Part shown: positions 14,158 to 22,500 of the stretch, one piece after another
How the letters are laid out: each line of letters begins with the position of its first letter
Numbering within the stretch: the stretch's first letter is position 1
NCBI GenBank assembly: GCA_002413785.1
Contig: DHXR01000045.1
Span: forward strand, 49,002-84,570
Length of the DNA: 35,569 bases
Origin: Mucilaginibacter sp. UBA5151
GTDB lineage: Bacteria > Bacteroidota > Bacteroidia > Sphingobacteriales > Sphingobacteriaceae
Direction: 5' to 3'
Position numbers and translations under genes: made by a program
The notes under the pieces: generated by a model
What the model was told of the DNA's origin: nothing
The model's input: the letters and a program-made list of their open reading frames with translations, nothing else
Databases searched by the model: none

Positions 14158-14230
14158 CTATTCCCGCTTAATTCCATAATTCTTTACTATACTTGGTAAA
14201 CCAATTTGTTTTGGTCCTTATTCCATTAAG

Positions 14231-15211
14231 ATGACCAGTGACCTTTATAAAAAATTGCATGCCGAAGGACTGATCAGCAACGCCTCTTTTGAAAAATTAA
14301 ATCAAAAGGATGATGCTACCATGTTTTCAATCCACTGGGAAATAAAGACATTGCTTTATTTGGGGGTATTATTGCTTACAGCTGGTTTGGGCTTATTAAT
14401 TTACGAGAACATCGACAGCATCGGGCATACGGCAGTTCTTTTGTTCATCGCACTTATCTCCATAACTTGTTTCATTTACTGTTTTAAAAATAAATTACCT
14501 TTTAGCCGCGAAAAAACAGGTTCGCCCAATGCTGCATTTGATTACGTGCTGCTGCTGGCAAGTACCACTTTCCTGATCTTTGTTGGTTACCTGCAATACC
14601 AGTACAATGTATTTGGCAGCCATTACGGCATGGCTACCTTTATACCAATGGTGATATTGTTTTTTATCGCCTATTACTTCGACCATTTGGGCATTTTGAG
14701 TATGGCTATTGCTAATTTAGCGGTTTGGATGGGTGTATCCGTCACCCCGAAACAACTACTGCTTAAGTATGATTTTGACAGTCAAACCATAATTTTCACT
14801 TACCTGCTTTTAGGGATATTATTGCTTGCCGGGGCTTATACCACACATTATTTCAACTTTAAAAAGCATTTCAAGTTCAGCTACCAGCATTATGGGGTAC
14901 ACGCTGCCTATATTGCAATGCTGGCCGGGTATTTTCATTATTATGAATCCCCTGTCGCAGCCGCCTGGATGTTAGGGATAGCTTTGCTTTCATTTTTTCT
15001 TTACAGAGATGCCAGCAAAAACAAATCGTTTTACTTTTTATTGCTGATGATGCTGTACAGCTATATTGCGTTAAGCAGTTTAGCGATCCGCATGTTTTCG
15101 CCGGTATATGGAACCGGGACAGTAGCGCTCATCTTTACGTATTTTATTGCTTCGGCAATCGGTCTCGTGCTGCTGCTGATCCATTTCAATAAAAAAATTA
15201 AGACGGTATGA
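14231..15211 (+). CDS. DUF2157-type multi-pass membrane protein
   Basis: Inner-membrane protein of unknown function. A short soluble N-terminus (LYKKLHAEGLISNASFEKLN, typical of DUF2157) is followed from about residue 38 by a series of roughly nine to ten hydrophobic helices, for example LLYLGVLLLTAGLGLLIYEN and VALIFTYFIASAIGLVLLLI. The length of 326 residues suits the family. Its stop overlaps the start of the next gene by four bases (ATGA), so the two are translationally coupled and probably form one complex. A repeat-derived hairpin lies upstream. Confidence 0.75.
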   Translation: MTSDLYKKLHAEGLISNASFEKLNQKDDATMFSIHWEIKTLLYLGVLLLTAGLGLLIYENIDSIGHTAVLLFIALISITCFIYCFKNKLPFSREKTGSPNAAFDYVLLLASTTFLIFVGYLQYQYNVFGSHYGMATFIPMVILFFIAYYFDHLGILSMAIANLAVWMGVSVTPKQLLLKYDFDSQTIIFTYLLLGILLLAGAYTTHYFNFKKHFKFSYQHYGVHAAYIAMLAGYFHYYESPVAAAWMLGIALLSFFLYRDASKNKSFYFLLLMMLYSYIALSSLAIRMFSPVYGTGTVALIFTYFIASAIGLVLLLIHFNKKIKTV

Positions 15212-16389
15212 TCAGTTATAACAAAACCTGGCTTGATAACCTGCGGTTGCAGGGCCTGCTAAAAAAAGACCTCGCAGCCGGGAAAATCACCCCCGCGGAG
15301 TTTGCAGCAATTACTGAAAAATACCCGGTCGGGTTTTATACCCCTAACCTGCTTACCCGCATAGGTTTATTTGTACTGACCTGTATCATTGTTTTTTTTA
15401 CCGATGGTTTGCTAAGCCTAACCGTCAGCAGTTCAAATATCATCGGAAATTTTGGCTGGTTCCTATTCCTGGGATTGATCAGCTATATCGCTCTGGAATT
15501 AATTGTGAACCTCAAAAATCACTACCGCTCCGGTGTTGATGATGCCCTGCTGATCACATCCGGTGGCCTTTTCATGATTGCGCTATATATCCTGCTTGAT
15601 AAAAACAGTTCAGGTTCACATAGTTTAAGGATCGCTGAAATTATATTTATAGTAAGCCTTGGCCTTAGCCTGCGGTTTGCGGATATGCTGGCAGGCGCCG
15701 TTTGCACCGCCTCTTTTTTTGCATTTATCCTTTATGCCTGGACGGGTATCGGGGCTGCCGGGATAACGAGCGCACCTTTTGTAATGATGCTGGTTTCGGC
15801 TATTGTTTATTGGCTTACAGTTGCGGGTAAAAAACAGCCCGGTTTTGTTAACTATACAAACTGCCTGGTTGTTGCACAAGTTGGGGCACTGGTTACCTTA
15901 TATGCCGCCGGTAATTACTATGTAGTGCAAATCCTCGGCAATGAACTCAAAGGAATAACAGACCCCGGCAATACCCCTCTGCCATTTGGGGCGTTCTTTT
16001 GGGCCTGGACGCTATTGATACCTTTTATTTATACAGGTTCGGGTATCCTGAAAAAGGACAGGATATTACTGCGCACCGGCTTAATATTAATTGCTGCGGC
16101 AGCTGTTACCTTCAGAAATTACTATCACATTTTACCTGCTGATCTTGAATTAACGATCATCGGCGCCATTATTTTAGGAATTGTGTATGGTTTGATCCGT
16201 TACCTTAAAACCCCTAAGCACGGGTTTACCTATATAGAGACCGACAAAACCAATGCAGCGGATGAAATTAAAATTGAATCGCTTGTTGTTGCCGAAACAT
16301 TTTCACACAATCCGTCAGCCCCTGCCGATGGAGGCACAAAATTTGGCGGCGGTGATTTCGGCGGCGGCGGATCAAGCAGTAGTTTTTAG
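15208..16389 (+). CDS. Multi-pass membrane protein, partner of the DUF2157 protein
   Basis: The N-terminus again has a DUF2157-like short helical region (NLRLQGLLKKDLAAGKITPAEF), followed by about nine to ten membrane helices from residue 50 to 340. After a charged cytosolic segment the protein ends in an unusual Gly/Ser tail, FGGGDFGGGGSSSSF, a type of ending also found on TPM-domain (YgcG-like) proteins. The start overlaps the preceding stop (ATGA), which supports coupled translation. The pair probably arose by duplication, since both share the N-terminal motif and the hydrophobic layout. I can give no biochemical function. Confidence 0.72.
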   Translation: MISYNKTWLDNLRLQGLLKKDLAAGKITPAEFAAITEKYPVGFYTPNLLTRIGLFVLTCIIVFFTDGLLSLTVSSSNIIGNFGWFLFLGLISYIALELIVNLKNHYRSGVDDALLITSGGLFMIALYILLDKNSSGSHSLRIAEIIFIVSLGLSLRFADMLAGAVCTASFFAFILYAWTGIGAAGITSAPFVMMLVSAIVYWLTVAGKKQPGFVNYTNCLVVAQVGALVTLYAAGNYYVVQILGNELKGITDPGNTPLPFGAFFWAWTLLIPFIYTGSGILKKDRILLRTGLILIAAAAVTFRNYYHILPADLELTIIGAIILGIVYGLIRYLKTPKHGFTYIETDKTNAADEIKIESLVVAETFSHNPSAPADGGTKFGGGDFGGGGSSSSF

Positions 16390-16463
16390 GTTGTTGGAAG
16401 GTTGTAAGGTTGAAATGTTAACATTCAATTCAACTCAATCAACCAAATCCAACCCAATCAACC
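16389..16463. repeat. Imperfect hairpin after the membrane-protein pair
   Basis: GGTTGTTGGAAGGTTGTAAG (16389-16408) faces AACCAAATCCAACCCAATCA (16441-16460), centred on TGTTAACA. It begins at the last base of the stop codon and may end the transcript. Confidence 0.45.
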
Positions 16464-16655
16464 TCAAACCAATTTATCCGGTGTAATGGGCAGTTCCCTT
16501 ACCCGTTTTCCGGTTGCCATGATGCGCCCCGAAAACGGAAGCAAGCCTCCCCCGAAATACTGTAAAACCCCGTTTTCACGCAGGCTAAACGCGTTTAGGG
16601 CGTGATAAAACAAAAAATCGCACAGGCTAAATGCGTTTAGGGTGTGATAAAAAAT
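16464..16655 (-). pseudogene. Possible C-terminal gene remnant reading into the 42-bp repeat array
   Basis: On the minus strand an open frame of 63 codons ends with a TGA at 16464. Its last 38 codons read like protein (VLQYFGGGLLPFSGRI, MATGKRVRELPITPD). The preceding codons come from the tandem array and read FYHALNAFSL repeatedly, since 42 bases is 14 codons. The frame is closed upstream by a TGA at 16656-16658 and has no convincing start or family match. CCGTTTTC/GAAAACGG inside can also pair, so structured non-coding DNA is an alternative. Low confidence. Confidence 0.22.
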
Positions 16656-16769
16656 TCAACTCTGAAGGCTAAACCCGTTTAGGGCGTGATAAAAACTGAC
16701 GATATGAAGGCTAAATGCGTTTAGGGTGTGATAAAAATTGGCGATATGAAGGCTAAACGCATTTAGCCT
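16582..16769. repeat. Array of five palindromic units with an exact 42-bp period
   Basis: Units start at 16582, 16624, 16666, 16708 and 16750. The first four share 29 bases beginning AGGCTAAAYGCGTTTAGGGY and ending GTGATAAAA, separated by 13-base unlike spacers. The core CTAAACGCGTTTAG is a perfect palindrome in unit 1. Units 1 and 3 have C at both variable positions (9 and 20) and units 2 and 4 have T at both, so the array alternates in two types. Unit 5 is truncated and forms a full hairpin, AGGCTAAA/TTTAGCCT. Spacers are far too short for CRISPR and no cas gene is present. Confidence 0.85.
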
Positions 16770-16993
16770 AACATGAAATACTGCTTTTTTATTACTTAAC
16801 ACACTGTATATCAATTAATATAAAATAAAATGTCAAAGAAAACCCGCAAAATCAATCAAAAAATGGGCGCATAAAAATTTTTTGTGCTGGTAAAATAAAT
16901 TTTCGGAAAGGCTTTTTGGGTAGGTGTAAATATACGGAAATTGGAGGGGATAAGCAAGGAGGAAATTGGCAAATCAATTTCGTTAATCGGCTA
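16770..16993. other. AT-rich stretch without recognised gene
   Basis: Between the 42-bp array and the next repeat element there is no convincing gene. A 14-codon ATG frame at 16830-16874 is the only short start-to-stop frame worth a remark and has no visible support. Confidence 0.4.
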
Positions 16994-17136
16994 AATTTGG
17001 CTAAAGCCCTTAGCTCTTTGTTTACCCTCCCGTCCCTTAAAAGGGACGGCAATGAATTACATGCCATATTACATTCATTGCCGTTGGTTTTAACCGACGG
17101 GATAAAAGAGATGTCAATTGAGGCTTTAGCCAAATT
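16994..17136. repeat. 143-bp inverted-repeat element (nested hairpins)
   Basis: AATTTGGCTAAAGCC (16994-17008) and GGCTTTAGCCAAATT (17122-17136) are exact inverted ends. Inside are GTCCCTTAAAAGGGAC, GGCAATGAAT against ATTCATTGCC, and CGTTGGTTTTAACCGACG. The whole forms a branched cruciform. It resembles a small non-autonomous or REP-doublet element; no coding capacity is seen. Confidence 0.75.
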
Positions 17137-17167
17137 CCGCAGGTTGCATAAGCTAAACAAGCCGTCC

Positions 17168-17297
17168 GTTCAAGTGTCCACACTTGAACGGGTACCGTTT
17201 TGAGCGTCCACGCATGATTTTAGCACTGTCATCACAAGGCGGTTGACGCAAGTGTGGACGCTTGAAATTTTATGTTTTCAAGCTTGGACACTTGAAC
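17168..17297. repeat. ~130-bp repeat, copy 1 (left of toxin-antitoxin pair)
   Basis: The ends GTTCAAGTGTCC (17168-17179) and GGACACTTGAAC (17286-17297) are exact inverted repeats. Internal GTGTCCACACTTGAA and GTGTGGACGCTTGAA segments add further pairing. A second copy in the same orientation lies at 18042-18173, on the other side of the toxin-antitoxin genes. By eye the two copies are identical at roughly 85% or more of positions. Confidence 0.75.
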
Positions 17298-17437
17298 AGG
17301 CGAATATCAAAAATCTCTTCTCGTACTAAAGTAACGCAGTTTTTTTAAATTATGATTTATGCCATGCAAATTTTTGTAACTTTAAATAATTAACATCGGA
17401 ATAAAAAAATAAAGGCCCGAAAAGAGCTTATAATATT

Positions 17438-17650
17438 ATGGATACAATGCTGATACAACTTACCAATCAAAAAGCCGCAGGCCTTTTACACGAGTTGGAA
17501 GAACTGAACCTGATTAAGGTGCTGAAGGAAAATATTGGCCCTGAAAAACCTAAATTATCTGACAAATACAGAGGAATTCTTAGCAAAGAAGAAGGAAAAA
17601 AACTCAACGAACATATTAAACAAATGCGGAGTGAATGGAACAGTATTTAA
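17438..17650 (+). CDS. Probable antitoxin of a PIN-domain toxin-antitoxin pair
   Basis: This 70-residue protein overlaps the following PIN toxin by 16 bases, the typical antitoxin-first arrangement. The N-terminal part is short and hydrophobic (MLIQLTNQKAAGLLHELEELNLIKVL). The C-terminal part (LSDKYRGILSKEEGKKLNEHIKQMRSEW) is charged and helical, as expected for a toxin-wrapping tail. No DNA-binding fold is obvious. ATG 17438 and ATG 17447 are both possible starts. Function is inferred from size, position and overlap. The surrounding repeats suggest that the pair arrived or spreads as a unit. Confidence 0.7.
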   Translation: MDTMLIQLTNQKAAGLLHELEELNLIKVLKENIGPEKPKLSDKYRGILSKEEGKKLNEHIKQMRSEWNSI

Positions 17651-18018
17651 TTGACACAAATGTAGTTTCCGATTATTTTACTGCTTCATTTTCTGCGACC
17701 GGATTGCAGTTTTTGAACACTGTGATGGATGCTATTCCCAATCTTTCTGTTATCACGCAGATCGAATTGCTTTGTTGGAAAACAGATGTAACAACAGAGC
17801 AAAAAATAAAGAATTTTATTAGCGATAGTATTGTATTGGATATAATCCCCGATGTTATAATCCAATGTGTAAACATACGTAAAGGAAAAAAAATAAAAAC
17901 GCCTGATGCTATTATTGCCGCCACAGCCATAGCTTATGGCTACACACTCGTTACCAACAACGAAAAGGATTTTGTTAATATCCCCGGGCTGAAAATCATT
18001 AATCCTTATAATTTTTAA
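17635..18018 (+). CDS. PIN-domain (VapC-like) endoribonuclease toxin
   Basis: A 127-residue PIN-domain protein, the usual size for VapC toxins that cleave tRNA or rRNA. The acidic active-site residues are visible: Asp7 in LIDTNVVSDYF, Glu44 in TQIELLCW, Asp91 in TPDAIIAATAIAYG, and Asp112 in TNNEKDF. The last motif usually has an Asp slightly earlier; here that spot is Asn109. The gene starts inside the antitoxin gene, implying coupled translation. The pair lies in a cassette bounded by direct ~130-bp repeats. Family call is firm; the RNA target cannot be predicted. Confidence 0.87.
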   Translation: MEQYLIDTNVVSDYFTASFSATGLQFLNTVMDAIPNLSVITQIELLCWKTDVTTEQKIKNFISDSIVLDIIPDVIIQCVNIRKGKKIKTPDAIIAATAIAYGYTLVTNNEKDFVNIPGLKIINPYNF

Positions 18019-18041
18019 AAGGGGTCAGGTCCTTCCCGCCC

Positions 18042-18173
18042 ATTCCAGTGTCCACACTTGAATGAGTACCGTTTTGAGCATCCACGCTCATGATTTTAGC
18101 GCTGTCATCACCAGGCGGAGGATGCAAGCGTGGATGCTTGAGATTTTATGTATTCAAGTGTCCACACCTGAAC
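18042..18173. repeat. ~130-bp repeat, copy 2 (right of toxin-antitoxin pair)
   Basis: Same orientation and layout as the copy at 17168, starting TTCCAGTGTCCACACTTGAA and ending TTCAAGTGTCCACACCTGAAC. Several paired changes preserve the inner stem: GCGTCCACGC/GTGTGGACGC in copy 1 becomes GCATCCACGC/GCGTGGATGC here. The sequence GGGGTCAGGTCC just before it (18021-18032) recalls short motifs often seen next to REP-associated elements. Confidence 0.72.
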
Positions 18174-18221
18174 AGCCGGATAGGAAAATCCTCAAATCCT
18201 TTAATCAAGGTTCAGACCAAC

Positions 18222-18782
18222 CTATTTAACCTCAATAAATATATCCGTGTATTCCCAGCGCAGATCAAAGCCTTTATCGCCAACTGCATATTTAAGTTTC
18301 TCGCTAAGGGCCTTCAGTTTTTTTACTTTAACGTCGAAACTCAGCACAATTTTCGTGGAGTCCATATTGGCTGCACCACCCTTTTTATCGCCCCATTGCC
18401 CGGTTTCGGAGTTAAAAAAGACGGTCCATTTTTTTTCGCCGGGGGTGGCAAAAAAGCTGTATTTGCCGGCCGGAAGTGTTTTACCGGCTACTTTGATAGC
18501 CTTATCGGTTTGAAACAGGGTTGCCTCATTTGCGCCGGCCCGCCAAAGCTTTCCGTAGGGCAACAGTCCGCCAAAAATTTTTCTTCCTTTCACCGAAGGG
18601 CTGCTGTAGTCGATAGTAATGGTAGCCTCCCCGATTTTCCCGGTTGCAGTTGCGGGCGGACTTGGCCTTTTTGATTTATCTTCCTGGGCTCGCAGCGTGG
18701 CTGACAACATCAGGCCGATGATAACCAGCACAAATACTTTTGCTGTGCAGGTTTTTCCGGTTTGTTTTTTTAGGTTTTTCAT
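18222..18782 (-). CDS. Secreted DUF2911 protein
   Basis: Exported protein of unknown function. From ATG 18782 the N-terminus gives a signal peptide with a basic region and a hydrophobic core (VFVLVIIGLMLSATLRAQ). The body shows DUF2911 features: ITIDYSSPSVKGRKIFGGLLPYGKLWRAGANEAT, the LPAGKYSFFATPGEKKWTVFFN segment and a WEYTDIFIEV end. Length 186 residues is usual. An upstream start at 18818 would spoil the signal peptide. A TACATTTG box (minus strand, 18786-18793) fits the -7 consensus and would give a nearly leaderless message. The gene converges on repeat copy 2 at its 3' end. Family call is confident; biochemical role is unknown. Confidence 0.82.
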   Translation of the reverse strand: MKNLKKQTGKTCTAKVFVLVIIGLMLSATLRAQEDKSKRPSPPATATGKIGEATITIDYSSPSVKGRKIFGGLLPYGKLWRAGANEATLFQTDKAIKVAGKTLPAGKYSFFATPGEKKWTVFFNSETGQWGDKKGGAANMDSTKIVLSFDVKVKKLKALSEKLKYAVGDKGFDLRWEYTDIFIEVK

Positions 18783-18941
18783 AAACAAATGTAAACATTT
18801 GAATGGAATCATTATCATTTTCGCATCTTTTAACCTGCCTGACCATTGCCTTTACATGAGTTGTCCCCCACAGACAGTAAATGCATGATCCCAATTGTTT
18901 GTGAGGACACAAACAACGGGAAAAAGAATTAAGTGAGATAA

Positions 18942-19085
18942 GTTTATCTGGAACGAAGTCCCCTCTTCGTAATGCAACTTTGAGTTTTCACGACTCAGAT
19001 AATCGCATATTATGGGCGCGGGCAGGCCTTTGCAGGTAATTAAGCCGTCAAAAATAGTGTGGCTGAAGTCGATTAGGGTTTGCAT
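18942..19085 (-). pseudogene. N-terminal fragment of a cyclase-family (KynB-like) hydrolase
   Basis: The first 48 codons from ATG 19085 read like the beginning of a metal-dependent cyclase/arylformamidase-like protein: LIDFSHTIFDGLITCKGLPA, then PIICDYLSRENSKLHYEEGTSF. Intact relatives are about 210-230 residues. After TSFQI the similarity ends, and the metal-ligand HxxxD region is missing. The frame runs on for 30 unrelated codons to a stop at 18852. I see no further clear piece of the gene nearby. The simplest reading is a 3'-deleted remnant. Confidence 0.6.
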
Positions 19086-19299
19086 GGCGGTGAAATTAAT
19101 CCGACGCTCAAAACTACGTAACCAAATCCGAACTACATAGTGCTACGACGTATCGGCAGAATATCTATCGCTGTACGCCTATCCGCTAATTGGGGACAGC
19201 AGTACTTTTCCACTATTTTTCAAGTGCTATTAAATATTTAAATATCAGGCCAATATAAATACGCAAGTGCAAACAACTATTGTTTTTTACTGTTAAATA

Positions 19300-19317
19300 C
19301 ATCAGGCGTACCTGATG
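19300..19317. promoter_or_regulatory. Palindrome upstream of a small membrane-protein gene
   Basis: CATCAGG CGTA CCTGATG is an exact 7-bp inverted repeat with a 4-base centre, 50 bases before the ATG at 19367. It could be an operator or a short hairpin. The rest of the 281-base stretch 19086-19366 shows no gene. Confidence 0.35.
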
Positions 19318-19366
19318 CCAGGTGCGCTGCTTTCCCCGAAACAATCTGTTAACTCAAACTACAACA

Positions 19367-19564
19367 ATGAAAAATGTAACCACTATCGCGATCTTCGGCC
19401 TTGTACTGGTCATAATTGTTAACTTTTATTTTGTGCTGGTCGATTTCCGGGCGATAAAGCCCATTACGCACGGAGGTAAAATAATGGAGGTATTGGCTTT
19501 CCTCGGCTACCTGGCGCTGTTACCGTTTTTCGTAAAATTTCACCGGAGAGGATTGTTTAAATAG
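19367..19564 (+). CDS. Small membrane protein, 65 residues
   Basis: Two hydrophobic segments, TTIAIFGLVLVIIVNFYFVL and EVLAFLGYLALLPFFVKF, flank a short polar loop, and the end is basic (HRRGLFK). I chose ATG 19367 because it begins directly with MKN and a membrane helix; the 15 upstream codons are not hydrophobic or conserved-looking. The gene ends three bases from the 3' end of mfd on the other strand, so the two transcripts converge. No function can be assigned. Confidence 0.5.
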   Translation: MKNVTTIAIFGLVLVIIVNFYFVLVDFRAIKPITHGGKIMEVLAFLGYLALLPFFVKFHRRGLFK

Positions 19565-19567
19565 ATA

Positions 19568-22500
19568 CTATACCCCCACCGGCTCCGCAATTTCCGTCAG
19601 CAAATTCACCGCCTGGTCAATACCATACACCCCTTCAATGCTTAGCCGTAACGTATTTTTAACCTCCTTTAAATTGCACCGGCGCGGATTTGCCTGCACA
19701 AAGGAGAGTATCTGTCTGAAAGCATCGGTTTCAAAATACGGCGATTGCTGGTTTGTGATAAAATAGCCGCGCAGCACATTCTTTTTTAGCGAGATCTTCT
19801 CAAAACCGACTGCTTTTCCAAGCCATTGCAGGCGCATGGTGTTTAACAGGTCGCTAACCTGCGGAGGGATAGGGCCAAAACGGTCGTGCAGTTGCTGCTG
19901 GAAGGCTTTGAGTTCTACCTCGTTTTCCAGTTTGGATAGTTCGGTATATAAATTATAGCGTTCCCCGATATTGGTTACGTACTCATCGGGGATCAGTATT
20001 TCCAGATCGGTATCAATCTGCGTAAAGGCAATAAACGGCCGTGGCTTATCATCCGGGAAAACGCCTTTGAATTCATCTTCTTTCAGTTCCTGTATGGCTT
20101 CGTCGAGGATCTTATGATACATTTCAAAGCCTATTTCGGCAATAAAGCCGCTTTGCTCGGCGCCAAGCAGGTTGCCGCTACCACGGATGTCGAGATCGCG
20201 CATGGCTACGTTAAAGCCGCTGCCCAGGTCGCTGAATTCTTCAATGGCGCTCAACCGTTTGCGGGCCTCGTTGGTAAGGGTCGACAATGGCGGACTAAGC
20301 AGATAACAATACGCTTTTTTATTGCTCCTCCCTACACGACCGCGCATCTGGTGCAGGTCGCTCAGGCCAAACATGTGCGCGTAGTTAATGATGATGGTAT
20401 TGGCGTTGGGGATATCCAAACCGGCCTCGATAATAGTTGTGGCTACCAGTACATCATATTCGCCGTTCACAAATTTCAGCATCACATCCTCCAGGGCGTC
20501 GCCTTCCAGCTGACCGTGCGCTATACCCACCCGTGCTTTTGGCACCAGCCGATGGATCATCCCGCCTAACTGCGGCAGATCGGCCACCCGGTTATGGATG
20601 AAGAATATTTGCCCGCCGCGGTCTATTTCGTGCTCAATGGCTTCCTTTATCAGGGTATCATTAAAAACATGCAGTTCAGTAACAACAGGCTGCCGGTTTG
20701 GCGGCGGTGTGGATATAATGGAAAGGTCCCTTGCACCCATCAGCGAAAAATGCAGAGTTCGCGGAATCGGTGTTGCCGTTAAGGTCAGCGTATCTACATT
20801 GGCGCGCATCTGTTTCAGTTTTTCCTTGGTAGATACGCCAAACTTTTGCTCCTCGTCAATAATCATCAGCCCCAGGTCCTTAAACTTTACATCCTTGCTC
20901 ACCAGGCGGTGGGTACCTATGATAATATCCACCTTGCCTTCTTTCAGCTTCTCTAAAGTTTCTTTGATCTGTTTGCTGGATTTAAAACGGTTTACATAAT
21001 CAATGGTACAGGGGAAATCTTTTAACCTGTCGGTAAATGTTTTATAATGCTGTGCGGCCAAAATGGTGGTCGGCACCAATATGGCCACCTGCTTGCTATC
21101 GGCAACAGCCTTAAATGCCGCCCGTATAGCTACTTCGGTTTTACCGAAACCCACATCACCGCAAATCAACCTGTCCATCGGGTGCGGCGATTCCATATCC
21201 TTTTTAAAATCGGCTGTGGCTTTTTCCTGATCGGGGGTGTCTTCGTAAATAAATGAAGCTTCCAGTTCGGTTTGTAAATAACTATCCGGCGAAAAAGCAT
21301 TGCCCTGCTGCGCCTTACGTATCGCATAAAGCTTGATCAGGTCGCGGGCAATGTCTTTAACTTTTTTTTTTGTCGTTTTCTTCAGCCTTTCCCAGGTATC
21401 TGTGCCAAGTTTATTCATTCTTGGCACAGTGCCCTCCTTGCCACTATATTTCGAGATACGGTTAAGCGAGTTGATGTTTACATACAGCAGGTCGTTATCC
21501 GCGTAAACCAGGCGGATCATTTCCTGCATTTTCCCGCTAACTTCCACCTTTTCGAGCCCGGCGTATTTGCCGATGCCATGGTCGATATGCGTTACGTAAT
21601 CGCCCGGTTTCAGGTCGCGCAGCTCTTTAAGGGTAATTGCCTGTGAACGCTGGTAGCCCTTTTTTAGTTTATACTTATAGTAGCGGTCGAATATCTGATG
21701 ATCGGTATAGCAGGCCAGTTTTTGTTCGCGGTCAACAAAGCCTTCCCGCAAGGAAATACTTATTGGCGTAAATTTTACAGTTTTGTCAAGGTCCTCCAAA
21801 ATGGCGTACAGCCGTTCAACCTGGCGCGCCGAATCGGTAAGGATAAAGTTTTCGATATGGTCCGCCTCATTGTTTTTAAAATTATGGATCAGCAGGCTGA
21901 AGTCCTTATTAAAAGAGGGCTGCGGGCGCATATCAAAATTGATAGCATGATCGGGCTGGTAAAAAAACTGTTTGCCAAATTCAACCAATGGAAAATCATG
22001 CAATTGGTCGGCTACCAGTTTTTCATCGGTAAAACCAAATTTGGGGTCTATCCAGTTGGGGTTCTGTTTTTTATCTTCAGGTGATAAAGCCTTCCACAAT
22101 TGGGTGGCCTTTTTGAAGCCGCTTTGAATAATATCCAATGTAAATTGAACATCTTTTATCCATACCTGCGTCCCGGCATCCACATATTCCAGCAGGGAAA
22201 TATTATTTTCAGTCAAAAATCTCGACTGTACATTGGGTACAATGGTAATGCTTTTCACCTGTTCGACCGAAAGCTGGCTCTCTATTTCAAAGGTGCGGAT
22301 AGATTCAATAAAGTCGCCAAAAAACTCAACCCGGTAGGGCAGTTCGTGCGAGAATGAAAATATATCAACTATGCCGCCGCGGATAGCGTACTGGCCGGGT
22401 TCATATACAAAATCAACCCGGTCAAAATCATAATCAGCCAAAAACTCATTGATAAAATCAATCCCCAGCTTGTTGCCGACCGAAATTTCAAGCGTGTTTT

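Noticed and set aside
16582..16769. CRISPR array
   Set aside because: Repeats are regular, but spacers are only 13 bases, repeats vary between two types, there are just five units, and no cas gene is in the window.
16830..16874. 14-codon basic peptide frame (MSKKTRKINQKMGA)
   Set aside because: Too short to judge; no ribosome-binding site, promoter or context supports it.
16852..17203. Overlapping frames of about 100 residues on both strands
   Set aside because: They run across the inverted-repeat element at 16994-17136. The two strands mirror each other because of the palindrome, and neither looks like protein.
18090..18674. 194-codon plus-strand frame opposite the DUF2911 gene
   Set aside because: Antisense shadow: the minus-strand frame has a signal peptide and a recognised domain, while this one has unusual Cys/Phe-rich composition.
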